Source: SKIA01 sp047602905 (GTDB lineage: Archaea; Nanobdellota; Nanobdellia; Woesearchaeales; SKIA01). From it: 45,597 nucleotides of DNA. Under the pieces are notes generated by a model. It worked only from the letters and a program-made list of their open reading frames with translations. It did not search any database and had not been told where the DNA came from. The stretch is from assembly GCA_047602905.1 (NCBI GenBank), contig JBLKOP010000011.1, forward strand, positions 1 through 45,597, in the 5' to 3' direction. The position numbers and the translations under genes are program-made. Of this stretch, positions 1-8,721 are shown piece by piece; position 1 is the first letter of the stretch, and every line of letters begins with the position of its first letter.

Positions 1-152
1 CCAGTATAATTCTCAAGGCCTAAGTACTTAGTCCAACCAGAAGAACAAGAACTACTAGCAACAACCTCGCACTCAAGATTTGCAGAAACAAAAACTATTG
101 TAAGAGCAAACAAAAAAAACAAACCAAACACTCGCAAAGCCACTGCTCCCAT
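1..152 (-). CDS. Secreted protein, N-terminal part only (runs off the window)
   Basis: Partial open frame leaving the left edge of the window. It begins MGAVALRVFGLFFLFALT, a typical signal peptide, followed by a mature part starting near ANLECEVVAS with two cysteines and several serines. An ATG two codons earlier (158) is possible, but a TATA-like ATTTATAT at 174-181 lies 26 nt before the 152 ATG, matching the spacing of other promoters here. It is divergent from the membrane protein at 229. Function cannot be told from about 50 residues; an exported cell-surface protein is an inference from the signal peptide. Confidence 0.6.
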   Translation of the reverse strand, partial: MGAVALRVFGLFFLFALTIVFVSANLECEVVASSSCSSGWTKYLGLENYT

Positions 153-190
153 ACGCATAAACGAGACGTAATCATTTATATCTTTACGGA

Positions 191-210
191 TAACACTTAA
201 GAACAAGAAC
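191..210 (+). promoter_or_regulatory. 20-bp promoter repeat, copy 1
   Basis: TAACACTTAAGAACAAGAAC, with the TATA-like ACTTAAG about 31 nt before the ATG at 229. An exact copy lies at 6345-6364. Confidence 0.5.
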
Positions 211-228
211 GAACAAGAAAATAAATAA

Positions 229-516
229 ATGGCCCCTCTTAGTCCAAGCATATTCGTCATCGCAGGAGCAACTATCGCCGTAATAAGTCTCTTAGCAACT
301 AATTTACGACCCTTCGTAGTCCTGGGAGGAATTCTTCTACTCATAGGAGCAATAAAAGCGTTCTTCAACAAAAAAACGAGTTATCGAACAACAGCAACCA
401 AGCAACCAGCACAAATAACTACACCAAAAGACCAGAAGCGCTGCTTTGTGTGCGGAGCAAAAAACCATTCAGAAGCAAACTTCTGCGGACACTGCGGACA
501 CAAACTAGAAGCATGA
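229..516 (+). CDS. Small membrane protein with C-terminal zinc ribbon
   Basis: 95 aa. Residues about 8-45 form two closely spaced hydrophobic helices. The C-terminus is a CxxC-x10-CxxC zinc ribbon (CFVCGAKNHSEANFCGHCG), so a cytoplasmic zinc finger anchored to the membrane is likely. A TATA-like ACTTAAG at 195-201 is about 31 nt upstream; it belongs to a 20-bp stretch repeated exactly before the rhodanese gene at 6381. The stop overlaps the start of the next gene as ATGA, so the two are probably translationally coupled. No specific family is recognised. Confidence 0.75.
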   Translation: MAPLSPSIFVIAGATIAVISLLATNLRPFVVLGGILLLIGAIKAFFNKKTSYRTTATKQPAQITTPKDQKRCFVCGAKNHSEANFCGHCGHKLEA

Positions 517-1199
517 AACAAACAACAATACTCGCCCTAACACTAGCAATTCTCCTCCTAGCAGCCACGTACAACGAACAAGACACCTTCACGTTTAACG
601 GCTACGAGCACAACATAACCAACATTATAGGAGACCGAGTACTCATAGACACGCAGCACGGACGCTTCATTCTGCAAGCAAACAACTGCGAAGTATTCGA
701 CACACACCTCTGGTGCGTAGACAACCTCACCTACGACCCCGTAGAATACTGGCCACACGAGTACGAAATAACGATAAGCAGAGAACGACTATGCGATACG
801 TGCAAGACGTACGGACAAACATGCGAAGTAAACCTTGACTGCGCAGACTACTGCGTACACGGAACGTGCAGACCAACAAGAACGTGGTGCGGAGACGGAA
901 TATGCGACATAAGAGAAAACTGTCCTGAAGACTGCAAAACAGAAGAAGAAATAGTAAGTAACCAAACAAGTACTGAAACAGAAACAAACGAAATAATAAC
1001 TAACGAAACGCTAACAAACCAAACACAACAAGAAGAAATAGAGGTTGTTGAGGAAGAAACAACACCAACAACACCTCCCGCACAGGATGAACCTAATTGG
1101 TTAGCAGGAGGACTTATCATCTTTGGAGGATTATTCACGATACTATTACTTTTTGGACGAAAGAAAAAAACCAAAGACCTATACAGCTACCGCAAATAA
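513..1199 (+). CDS. Type I membrane protein, Cys-rich ectodomain
   Basis: 228 aa from the ATG at 513, which overlaps the preceding TGA. The N-terminus (MKQTTILALTLAILLLAATY) is a signal peptide. The middle carries paired cysteines, including CDTCKTYGQTCEVNLDCADYC and WCGDGICDIRENCPEDC, the latter resembling Cys patterns of archaeal secreted proteins. A Thr/Glu/Asn linker with several N-x-S/T sequons leads to one C-terminal transmembrane helix (about 203-223) and a lysine-rich cytoplasmic tail. It is probably a cell-surface protein working with the zinc-ribbon protein upstream. The last 13 nt overlap the convergent rhomboid gene. Confidence 0.75.
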   Translation: MKQTTILALTLAILLLAATYNEQDTFTFNGYEHNITNIIGDRVLIDTQHGRFILQANNCEVFDTHLWCVDNLTYDPVEYWPHEYEITISRERLCDTCKTYGQTCEVNLDCADYCVHGTCRPTRTWCGDGICDIRENCPEDCKTEEEIVSNQTSTETETNEIITNETLTNQTQQEEIEVVEEETTPTTPPAQDEPNWLAGGLIIFGGLFTILLLFGRKKKTKDLYSYRK

Positions 1200-1801
1200 C
1201 GCTTCTCGTACTCATCAAGCTCCTCATCAAGACGCGCATTATCCGCGGATGAAAACGAGTGATCCTCACCAAGAACACCGCCACGACGATACACAAAACC
1301 CAAATACACGCCAACGCCAAGACCAGCAAGGTGAGCTAAGTGACCCGTGTTCCCTACACCAGCAAACGCACCTACTAAATCAATAAACGCGTACACAAAA
1401 CCCAAAAGAATCATCGGGAGAGGAAGACCAGGAAGCCACACAAGCATCGTAGGGCGAAGAACCATAAGAGCACCAATCAAGCCATAAATACCGCCCGAAA
1501 GACCAAGAACCGAGTCATAACTACCAATAGCAGCCAAGTTACCAATAATAGCAGCAGTAAACAACACGCGCAAGAAACGCTCACCACCAACAGTACCCTC
1601 AAGAATAACGCCAAAGATAAGAAGAGAAATCACGTTACCAAGCAAGTGCTGAGGACTTCCATGAGCAAGCATGCTCGTAAAAAACTGCAGCTCAACAGAA
1701 CCAACACTCCAAGCAAGATTAAGACCAAGAAGAACTTGCAAGAAAACGAAAACAACAACGATAGTTATAGCCACATAAAACGTCAGTAAGCGCTTAATCA
1801 T
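1187..1801 (-). CDS. Rhomboid family intramembrane serine protease
   Basis: 204 aa with six hydrophobic segments. The catalytic serine sits in GLSGGIYGLIGAL (rhomboid GxSG motif) and the catalytic histidine in GHLAHLAGLGVG near the C-terminus. The HGSPQHLLGNV segment matches the conserved HxxxxHxxxN region of rhomboids. A TATA-like sequence at 1824-1832 is 27 nt upstream of the ATG. In this family the enzyme cleaves transmembrane segments of substrates in the membrane; adjacent single-pass surface proteins are possible clients, but that is inference. Confidence 0.9.
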   Translation of the reverse strand: MIKRLLTFYVAITIVVVFVFLQVLLGLNLAWSVGSVELQFFTSMLAHGSPQHLLGNVISLLIFGVILEGTVGGERFLRVLFTAAIIGNLAAIGSYDSVLGLSGGIYGLIGALMVLRPTMLVWLPGLPLPMILLGFVYAFIDLVGAFAGVGNTGHLAHLAGLGVGVYLGFVYRRGGVLGEDHSFSSADNARLDEELDEYEKRYLR

Positions 1802-1832
1802 AGCATAACAAAATAGCTAAGAGCATAAAAAC

Positions 1833-3113
1833 CTATTTCTTCTCAAACTTAGTAACTCCGCGCATATACGGATGAAGCACTTGAGGAATATCTACAGTTC
1901 CATCCTTGTTCTGAAAGTTCTCAACAATAGCAACCATCGCGCGAGAAGTAGCGATAGCAGTGTTATTAAGCGTGTGAGCAACTACGCGAGTACCGTCAGG
2001 CTGAACCAAACGAATGTTTAGTCTTCTTGCCTGAGCATCTGTTAAGTTAGAGCAACTAACCACCTCAAAGTACTCTTTTCTGCGAGGACTCCAAGCTTCG
2101 ATATCAAACTGTCGGTGCTTAAGCATACCCAAATCTCCCGTGCACATCTCCAAATGCCTAATAGGAATACCAAGAGAAGTAAAGATCTCAGTAGTCATCT
2201 CAAGAAGTTTATCAAACCAAGCATAGCTTTCTTCAGGGCTGCACACAACTATTTGCTCAATCTTCTCAAACTGGTGCGTACGAAACAATCCCTTCTCATC
2301 AATACCGTGACTACCAATTTCTTGACGAAAACAAGGACTCACACCAACAAGTTTTATCGGAGCATTACGAACATCTATTTCTGTATCTGTAAGCATCCCA
2401 AGCAAGCTTAACTCACTAGTTCCAATTAAGTGCAGGTCTTGATCTTTAATTGAAAAAATACTTTCAGCAAAATGATCCGCGTCAATAACGCCACGAATAA
2501 TCTCCTCACGAAGCATATACGGAGGCTTAATCAGCTCAAAGCCGTGCTTAAGCATAACATCAATAGCGTATTGTTGAAGCGCTTGATCAAGTAACGCCAA
2601 ACTTCCTTTCAAGAAGAAAAACCCGTTACCAGACGTGCGCCTACTAGCATCAAAATCCACAAGGCCCAAGTCTTCAAGAAGCTCAGCATGGTTTTTTACT
2701 TCAAAATCATGAACAATGGGTTCACCAAAAACCGCACGCTCAACATTTTCTTCCTCAGAAGCGCCACTAGGAACCTCATCAGCTAAGGTGTTAGGAAGAG
2801 CAAGTAAGAGCTTCTCACGCTTACTAAACAACTCCTCAACAAATACTTCCTGCTCAGAAACTGCTTGTGAGAGCCTCTTAGCTTCAAGAATAGCTTCTTG
2901 CGCGTCCTTGCCAGCTTTCTTTGCTTTGTTAATGTTTTGAGAAGCAACGTTGCGCTCTCGACGAAGACCATCAAGAGAACCTTTCGCTTCACGCCACTGG
3001 GCATCAAGAACAAGGACTTCATCAAGAAGAACACTGTCCTTCTCGCGTCCACGACGTTTTAGGCTATCAAGAACAGGCGTTTTATCCTCTCGAAGAGCAA
3101 CAATATCAATCAT
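1833..3113 (-). CDS. serS: Seryl-tRNA synthetase
   Basis: 426 aa, the usual length. The N-terminal coiled-coil arm spans about residues 30-105 (the KRERNVASQ...SQAVSEQEVFVEELFSKREK region). Class II motif 2 appears as CFRQEIGSHGIDEKGLFRTHQF and motif 3 as NNTAIATSRAMVAIVENFQ. The short C-terminal stretch HPYMRGVTKFEKK is typical. It charges tRNA-Ser; a tRNA-Ser(GCU) gene lies at 11834. It is of the common, not the rare methanogen, SerRS type. TATA box at 3135-3144, 26 nt before the ATG. Confidence 0.95.
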   Translation of the reverse strand: MIDIVALREDKTPVLDSLKRRGREKDSVLLDEVLVLDAQWREAKGSLDGLRRERNVASQNINKAKKAGKDAQEAILEAKRLSQAVSEQEVFVEELFSKREKLLLALPNTLADEVPSGASEEENVERAVFGEPIVHDFEVKNHAELLEDLGLVDFDASRRTSGNGFFFLKGSLALLDQALQQYAIDVMLKHGFELIKPPYMLREEIIRGVIDADHFAESIFSIKDQDLHLIGTSELSLLGMLTDTEIDVRNAPIKLVGVSPCFRQEIGSHGIDEKGLFRTHQFEKIEQIVVCSPEESYAWFDKLLEMTTEIFTSLGIPIRHLEMCTGDLGMLKHRQFDIEAWSPRRKEYFEVVSCSNLTDAQARRLNIRLVQPDGTRVVAHTLNNTAIATSRAMVAIVENFQNKDGTVDIPQVLHPYMRGVTKFEKK

Positions 3114-3146
3114 ACAAGCAAGTACACCCTAAGCGTATAAAAACCT

Positions 3147-3443
3147 TTACTCAGAAAACAAGAGTGTTTGCGAGCCTTCATCAGTCTGCACACGAATAAC
3201 CGTGTCATTAACGCGCACAGCATCATCACTTGTTACTTGTACAAGAAGAACACTAGCTCCTGAGGAATCAACAGTCTCAGCAACGACATTAAGAACCCGA
3301 ATAGAAGCGTCATCAACGAGTTGATCAGCAGAAAACGAGTTAGTAGAAGTCACTGCTTGATCAGTTACTGAAACATACACCCCAGCAGCAAGAGCAGCCA
3401 AAGAAACAGCAACGATAAGAGCAATAAGGTTTGTTGCGTTCAC
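3147..3443 (-). CDS. Small pilin-like or membrane-anchored exported protein
   Basis: 98 aa. One N-terminal hydrophobic helix (NLIALIVAVSLAALAAGVYV) is followed by a soluble Val/Ser/Asp-rich domain predicted to be beta-rich, resembling the general layout of archaeal type IV pilin-like proteins but without a clear class III cleavage site. The ATG overlaps the stop of the large repeat surface protein (ATGA), so it is co-translated with it and may be its membrane or surface partner. No specific family recognised. Confidence 0.65.
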   Translation of the reverse strand: MNATNLIALIVAVSLAALAAGVYVSVTDQAVTSTNSFSADQLVDDASIRVLNVVAETVDSSGASVLLVQVTSDDAVRVNDTVIRVQTDEGSQTLLFSE

Positions 3444-5500
3444 GGAAACAACACCTCCCCCTCAAGTAATACGCGAGGAGTAAATATGTACACAGAAAGC
3501 TGAGCGTTAGAGAACAACACATCCAAACGAGCGTTTTGGTTTCTACGAAGAGGAGAGGATAACGTACAGACGTACTCAAAAACATCTCCTTGTTGCACGA
3601 GACCAGCGACGTGGTTAGGGCCTGTCTCTACGTACACACCAACACAGAATCCTTCAGGAGCAGCAAGAGGCTCAGAAAGCAGCGTGAACGTGCGCGAATT
3701 ACTCACAACAACACTTCCTTCACGCCAACCATCAACTTCTATCGTCCACACACCAAGCTCTTGAGCAGTCGTATCAAAAGAATCCGAATATACACCTACT
3801 CCATTTGTTGTCACGTTTTGTTCTTGAAGAATACTTGCTGAAGGACTAATAAACCGAACAGTAACAGTCTCACCAACAAGAGGAGTGGAGTTATCCCAAC
3901 TAAACACTCCAGAAACAAAGACAGTATCGTTTTGTACGTAGTTCGTATCTGCAGTTACAGAAATTGTTTCTTGAGGAGCTTGCGTAACACTAAACGTAGT
4001 ACTAGTGGTTAGTTCTGTGCCAGTAACGTTTCCTTGCGCCTGCACACTCCACGTACCCGTATCTGCACTAACAGCAAGAGCGTGTGTTTCAGTGAAGTGA
4101 CCAGTAGCGTTCGTGAACACACTTGTTTCTTGAGCAAGAGAAGAGCTCGGAGTAAAAAAACGAATAACGACTTCTTCACTAGAAATAGGAGTTCCATTAA
4201 GCCACGCGTACTGCCCAGAAGCAGTAACCGTAGCGCCTTGCTCATAGCTACTCTGATCAGTATCTACTACTATCGTGTCTGTCTCGTCAGCAACAAGCAA
4301 GAACGTCGTACTATTAAACGTAGAAGTACTGTCATCATGACCCTCAACCTCCACCTCCCACGTACCAGTAAGAGCACTAATAGGGATTGTGTAGGTTTCT
4401 GTGAAGTGACCAGTAGCGTTTGTTGTTACGTTACGAGACTGCTGCAACACGCTATCAGGATCAAAGAACCGAACAGTCACTTCCTCACCAGCAAGAGAAG
4501 TGTCGTTATCAAAGAAGAAACGACCAGAAACACTAGCGGTCTCTCCCTGCGCGTACTGCGTATCATTTGCTTCAACAGTAATGAGCCGTTGAGGACCAGT
4601 TGCTTCAGTAACGCTAAACGTAGTGGAGTTTGTAGCAGTGATGTCCGTATCAGCTTCTGCTTCTACAAGAACACTCCAAGTACCTATCTCTGCAAAGCCA
4701 GGAATACTAAACGTCTCCTCCCACTCACCAAAACTATTCGTCACAACAGTAGTTGATTGCTCAACACTACTAGAAGGACTCGTCCAATTAACAACCACAT
4801 CAGCGCCTGATATAGGTGTTCCGTTCAACCAAGAATACACGCCACTAGCAGTAACTACTTCTCCTTGCTCATAACTAGAGTTATCAAGAAGAAGCGATAC
4901 TTGTGAGGGCATAATACTCTCGATAAGAACCGAAGTATTCGCCGTTGTCGTATCCCACTGCAAAGCAGCCGTACGGGCACCAGCAGAACCACCAGCGATG
5001 TCCTGCGCCCACACAGTTACTGTGTAGCGAAGCGTGCTTGTTTCATCAAAAGAAAAGTCTGCTGAAGGAGAACAACTGCCTGTGCGCAGACCAACACCAT
5101 TAGAAGGAATAAGCACCCCACCAGTGCCGTCGTTACCGTCTTGACAGACAAGAACATCATCAATAAAAAACTTAAACGTAGCGTACGCTTGGTTTACTCG
5201 ATCCCCCGTACTCCAGTACGAACTAAAAAAAATTGTTTCAGAAGCAGTAATAACTCCTTGCGAGGAAGAAGTCGTTTCTGCATTAATAAACGTGTACAAG
5301 TTAGAACTTGTTAACGCCAAGCTCATCTGATTAACGGTTCCGTCCTGCGCGCTAGCAAGGGTAGGCGTACCAGGCTCGGTAGTGTAACTGACAGTGCTTG
5401 TTACGTATAATAAATCACTCTGAGCAGCTCCTCCTGAGAAACTTGCAGTAACAAGAGGAAGAAGCAAAAACGTTAGTACAATAAGGGTTACTGCTCGCAT
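3440..5500 (-). CDS. Large cell-surface protein with four Ig-like repeats
   Basis: 686 aa. Signal peptide at residues 1-19 (MRAVTLIVLTFLLLPLVTAS), then a unique domain (about 25-195). Four tandem domains of about 100 residues follow (about 200-298, 305-403, 409-505, 511-608). Each carries YxQGxxVxxSG near the start, then TPxxxxxVxV, a TNxxGxxxxxF strand and GTWxVxVxG before the end. This is the layout of macroglobulin/Ig-like beta-sandwich repeats of archaeal adhesins and S-layer-associated proteins. The C-terminal domain (610-686) has two cysteines. N-x-S/T sequons are frequent. TATA box at 5523-5532. A structural or adhesive role at the cell surface is inferred. Confidence 0.8.
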   Translation of the reverse strand: MRAVTLIVLTFLLLPLVTASFSGGAAQSDLLYVTSTVSYTTEPGTPTLASAQDGTVNQMSLALTSSNLYTFINAETTSSSQGVITASETIFFSSYWSTGDRVNQAYATFKFFIDDVLVCQDGNDGTGGVLIPSNGVGLRTGSCSPSADFSFDETSTLRYTVTVWAQDIAGGSAGARTAALQWDTTTANTSVLIESIMPSQVSLLLDNSSYEQGEVVTASGVYSWLNGTPISGADVVVNWTSPSSSVEQSTTVVTNSFGEWEETFSIPGFAEIGTWSVLVEAEADTDITATNSTTFSVTEATGPQRLITVEANDTQYAQGETASVSGRFFFDNDTSLAGEEVTVRFFDPDSVLQQSRNVTTNATGHFTETYTIPISALTGTWEVEVEGHDDSTSTFNSTTFLLVADETDTIVVDTDQSSYEQGATVTASGQYAWLNGTPISSEEVVIRFFTPSSSLAQETSVFTNATGHFTETHALAVSADTGTWSVQAQGNVTGTELTTSTTFSVTQAPQETISVTADTNYVQNDTVFVSGVFSWDNSTPLVGETVTVRFISPSASILQEQNVTTNGVGVYSDSFDTTAQELGVWTIEVDGWREGSVVVSNSRTFTLLSEPLAAPEGFCVGVYVETGPNHVAGLVQQGDVFEYVCTLSSPLRRNQNARLDVLFSNAQLSVYIFTPRVLLEGEVLFP

Positions 5501-5595
5501 ACGAGTTTTTCGGGGGAAGCGAATTTATAAAGGTTGTTTACGCCCATAAGTTACCCTGTAAAATCTAAAAACAAAAAAATAAAGGGTAAAAACTT

Positions 5596-6306
5596 TCATA
5601 CGTAACGAGCATGCGGAACAAGAATGTAGCCTTCTTGCAAGGTACCAAACATATCAGCACCACGCTCATGAACGTCCTTAGCAATATACGCACACAACAA
5701 AGCATCAAGGACGTCCTCGTACTCCTTAAGAGCAGAACCACGAAGAGAAGAAACATCTACTGAGAGCAAATCAGAAGTGTTAGTTACGTTTAGAGAAGAC
5801 AAGTGATTCTGGTACCGCCTAAACGCTTCGTAGCGCTCCTCATAACTTCTGTTTTTACGAGGCTTATACTTCAACGTCTTCTCCAAGTCAAAAAGACGAA
5901 TCATCGCCGGGTGAGGATACACCTCAAAACAACAACGCTTACAAGACAATAACGGGTCATGAACAACACCAACCTTCTCTAAAGCAACAACAAGCTCCTC
6001 GCCACGAACACAACCAGAACTACGAAGAAACCAACTACGATTAGCAGGGTGAGCACCAGCTTCGTATTTACGAAATACGTTGTTAAGTTCTTTCTCAGCC
6101 AAACGACTACCTGACTCATTAGGAACAAGAAGAGGAGCATCAATAGCAACCATAACCGGCGAGGAACCAACAGTACTCGTTATACAACGAATAACCTCCT
6201 CATCAGAAGAGACAACACCAGACAAAACAAGCTTGTTATTATCAAGAACAACAACACCAGACTTATTCTTTCTACTCCAAGAAAGATCAACACCAACAAA
6301 ATACAT
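5596..6306 (-). CDS. DUF429 family predicted nuclease
   Basis: 236 aa starting MYFVGVDLSWSRKNKSGVVV, where the Asp of GVDLSW is the first acidic residue of an RNase H-like fold. Further conserved features are VAIDAPLLVP, a CFEVYPHPAM segment and a C-terminal DVLDALLCAYIA motif with paired acids. This set is characteristic of DUF429, predicted RNase H-like nucleases of unknown substrate. The start at 6306 is chosen over an upstream in-frame ATG because the TATA-like AATATAATAG (6329-6338) is 27 nt before it. Divergent from the rhodanese gene. Confidence 0.8.
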   Translation of the reverse strand: MYFVGVDLSWSRKNKSGVVVLDNNKLVLSGVVSSDEEVIRCITSTVGSSPVMVAIDAPLLVPNESGSRLAEKELNNVFRKYEAGAHPANRSWFLRSSGCVRGEELVVALEKVGVVHDPLLSCKRCCFEVYPHPAMIRLFDLEKTLKYKPRKNRSYEERYEAFRRYQNHLSSLNVTNTSDLLSVDVSSLRGSALKEYEDVLDALLCAYIAKDVHERGADMFGTLQEGYILVPHARYV

Positions 6307-6344
6307 ACAACAAAAACAAAGAAGAAACAATATAATAGTTTTGC

Positions 6345-6364
6345 TAACACTTAAGAACAAGAAC
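6345..6364 (+). promoter_or_regulatory. 20-bp promoter repeat, copy 2
   Basis: Identical to 191-210, placed about 29 nt (ACTTAAG centre) before the rhodanese ATG at 6381. It separates the divergent DUF429 and rhodanese genes. Confidence 0.5.
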
Positions 6365-6380
6365 ATAATTCAACGAAACA

Positions 6381-6650
6381 ATGGAATTTATTCTCGTAGA
6401 AGAAGTAACTAGTAAACACGCAATACTGGACGTAAGAAGTCACGAAGAGTATGATGAAGAAAGCATCCCAGGAAGCCAACACATACCACTAAACTACCTT
6501 TCAGGGCGCAAACAAGAAATACCAGAAAACCCCGTTCTCGTATGCAGAACCGATAACAGAAGCGCACAAGCAAGAAACATCCTAGGAAGAGGGCGAGTAC
6601 TCAAAGGAGGAATAACTGCATGGAAGCAAGCAGGCAAAAAAACAGAATAA
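6381..6650 (+). CDS. Single-domain rhodanese-like protein
   Basis: 89 aa. Rhodanese fold with DVRSHEEYDEESIPGSQHIP near the N-terminus and an active-site loop VCRTDNRS in which Cys55 is the persulfide-carrying residue. The C-terminus GGITAWKQAG is also typical. The likely role is sulfur transfer; substrate unknown. The promoter region contains a 20-bp sequence identical to that before the gene at 229, with ACTTAAG at 6349-6355, about 29 nt before the ATG. Confidence 0.9.
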   Translation: MEFILVEEVTSKHAILDVRSHEEYDEESIPGSQHIPLNYLSGRKQEIPENPVLVCRTDNRSAQARNILGRGRVLKGGITAWKQAGKKTE

Positions 6651-6680
6651 TTTAAAGAAACTATGAACACATACACCAAT

Positions 6681-6884
6681 ATGAACACCAAAAGAGCCCT
6701 CGTAGAAATTGTTGTTTCTAACAAACAAAAATTTGATGCATTCATGAAAGAACACATACAAGAGCCTGATACACACATAACCCCCTCTCTAGAAGCAATG
6801 GGAGGAATAGTTCATAACAAGTACTTTGTAGAAACACCAAATCACGTATACCACGTGCAGTACAAACCTACGTCAGAACAGTAA
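6681..6884 (+). CDS. Small conserved-looking protein of unknown function
   Basis: 67 aa (73 aa if started at the in-frame ATG 6663). The later start is preferred because AATTTAAAG at 6649-6657 is centred 28 nt before it, the usual TATA spacing here; at 6663 the start would precede the transcription start. The product (MNTKRALVEIVVSNKQKFDA...) has a mixed alpha/beta pattern with no signal peptide or membrane segment. The 3' end overlaps the convergent COG1855 gene by 17 nt. Family not recognised. Confidence 0.55.
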   Translation: MNTKRALVEIVVSNKQKFDAFMKEHIQEPDTHITPSLEAMGGIVHNKYFVETPNHVYHVQYKPTSEQ

Positions 6885-8685
6885 GAATCTTCTTCTCATA
6901 CGCTTTCTTAACTTGCCTACCAAGATCACTTTTCAAACTAATACTCACTTGTGCTTGCTTAGAAGCAGTAGCCGTCAACAAATAATCATTACCCGCGTAC
7001 AAATCAATTTCTTTATTCGCGTACACAGCAGGAAGCAAAACAGTAATTTGGCTTTTAGAAGCCTTTACTTTAAAAGAAACTCCTTTTGAAGAAGCCTTGC
7101 CACCAGAAAGCTCTTGCACATCAACAGACAAACCAAGGTCTTCTTCAATCTGCTTGATACGCTCACCGCCCTTACCAATAATCTGCGCGATAAGCTTCTT
7201 AGGAACGTACACAACAACCTTCTTATCACTAAGTAACTCCACATCAATACGGTCATCAAACTGACTAAAGTACTCGCGAATACCCTCCTCTGCATACATA
7301 AGAACAGCACTCTTCTTAGCACCCTGAGAAGACACTGCGTCAACAGGAATAACCATCGTCTGATCCCCGTACGTATAAATCTCGTACTCAACCTTATCCT
7401 CAAAGAAATCCCGAACCTCAATAACCGGTCTAGCAAGATCCGCCTCTGTCATACCAGCAGGAGTCTTCACAACCATCTTCAAAGAAAGAACCTTAGCAAT
7501 CTTACCGCCCTTAATATAAACAACCGTATCAACGACTTGAGGAACAACACCAAGCTCGATACGACCAATAAAACGCTGAATAGCATCGACCGCGCCAGCT
7601 GCGTGAACAACACCAATCATACCAATACCAGACATACGCATATCAGCGTACAAAGAAAAATCTTGGTTGTTACGAATCTCATCATAAATCGTGTAATCAG
7701 GACGGTTGAGTAAAAGAACATCACGAATTTCTTCAGGAGAACCATGAGAAGCGCTATACTGAGTAATCCCCTCAGGCAAAACCAAGTCTCTAGGAGCCTC
7801 AACAGTCTTTACCACCTTATCAAGAGAAGCATAAAACGCGCCCAAAGCCTGCGTAAACGTACTCTTACCCTCACCAGGACTACCAGCAACAAGAATCCCC
7901 TCAGCCTTCTCCTCAATACGAGACCGAAACTTCTCAGGAAACACGTACTCATCAAGAGACAACTGCTTAACAGGCCTAACAGCAGTTATTTCGTAGCGAG
8001 AAGCAAACGGAGGACGAGTAATCACAATACGATACTTACCCAGCTGAACAATACTACTCCCTCCACGCTCAATCTCAAGAAACGAGTCGCTACGCTGACT
8101 AGCAGCAGCAATGATACGCTTAGCCAAGCCCTCAACCTCAACAGCACTAGGAACTTCTTCTAAACGCTCAAAAGACCAATTACCAGGACTACCGCGCTTA
8201 CGAGAAGTAGAAGCACCCTCCATGATATGAACACTCATCGTATCATCAGTAAAAAACGAAGCAAGAGGGTCATCAAGAGTACTACCTTGAGCGGAGAAAT
8301 CAACAAAAACAACTTCGATACCCTGCGCCTGAGCAGTACGCGCCTGAACACGATCAGCAGTTAGTAGAGCAGCTGACTCCTCAAAAGCAATTTGGCGAAT
8401 AAGCGCATCCATAGAACCACCACTCGCACGAGCGATATCATGACGAGTAGGAGTTTCAGAAGTAAACGAAACAACAAAACCAGCCTCCTCAGAGACTGCG
8501 TGTAACTTAGCAAGCTCATCAAGACCAATAAAACCAGTCTCCTTACCAGAATTAGCAAGGTGCTCAAGCTCTAAGACGACGCTGCGAGGAATAATTACGC
8601 GCTCAACAGACAAACGTTTTAGTTCTTGAAGAAGAGCTGCTTCAGCAACGACACTCGTATCAACAACAACAGATTCGTAATTCAT
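6868..8685 (-). CDS. PIN domain - PilT-like ATPase - KH domain protein (COG1855)
   Basis: 605 aa in the three-part layout of COG1855. A PIN-like domain spans about residues 1-130 (VVVDTSVVAEAAL; acidic residues at D9 and near D111). A VirB11/PilT-type ATPase follows, with Walker A GSPGEGKST at about 269-276 and a Walker B-like region YTIYDEIRNNQDF at about 331-343. Near residue 500 a KH motif AQIIGKGGERIKQIEE indicates RNA binding. The family is widespread in archaea, and the combination of a nuclease-like PIN fold, hexameric ATPase and RNA-binding domain suggests RNA processing, but its role is not established. TATA box at 8707-8715. Confidence 0.9.
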   Translation of the reverse strand: MNYESVVVDTSVVAEAALLQELKRLSVERVIIPRSVVLELEHLANSGKETGFIGLDELAKLHAVSEEAGFVVSFTSETPTRHDIARASGGSMDALIRQIAFEESAALLTADRVQARTAQAQGIEVVFVDFSAQGSTLDDPLASFFTDDTMSVHIMEGASTSRKRGSPGNWSFERLEEVPSAVEVEGLAKRIIAAASQRSDSFLEIERGGSSIVQLGKYRIVITRPPFASRYEITAVRPVKQLSLDEYVFPEKFRSRIEEKAEGILVAGSPGEGKSTFTQALGAFYASLDKVVKTVEAPRDLVLPEGITQYSASHGSPEEIRDVLLLNRPDYTIYDEIRNNQDFSLYADMRMSGIGMIGVVHAAGAVDAIQRFIGRIELGVVPQVVDTVVYIKGGKIAKVLSLKMVVKTPAGMTEADLARPVIEVRDFFEDKVEYEIYTYGDQTMVIPVDAVSSQGAKKSAVLMYAEEGIREYFSQFDDRIDVELLSDKKVVVYVPKKLIAQIIGKGGERIKQIEEDLGLSVDVQELSGGKASSKGVSFKVKASKSQITVLLPAVYANKEIDLYAGNDYLLTATASKQAQVSISLKSDLGRQVKKAYEKKILTVLT

Positions 8686-8721
8686 ACAATACAGAAACGA
8701 AGACCTGTTTATAAGCGTTGA

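Noticed and set aside
4034..4756. 240-aa plus-strand open frame opposite the repeat surface protein
   Set aside because: Antisense shadow whose apparent repeats mirror the Ig-like repeats of the true gene.
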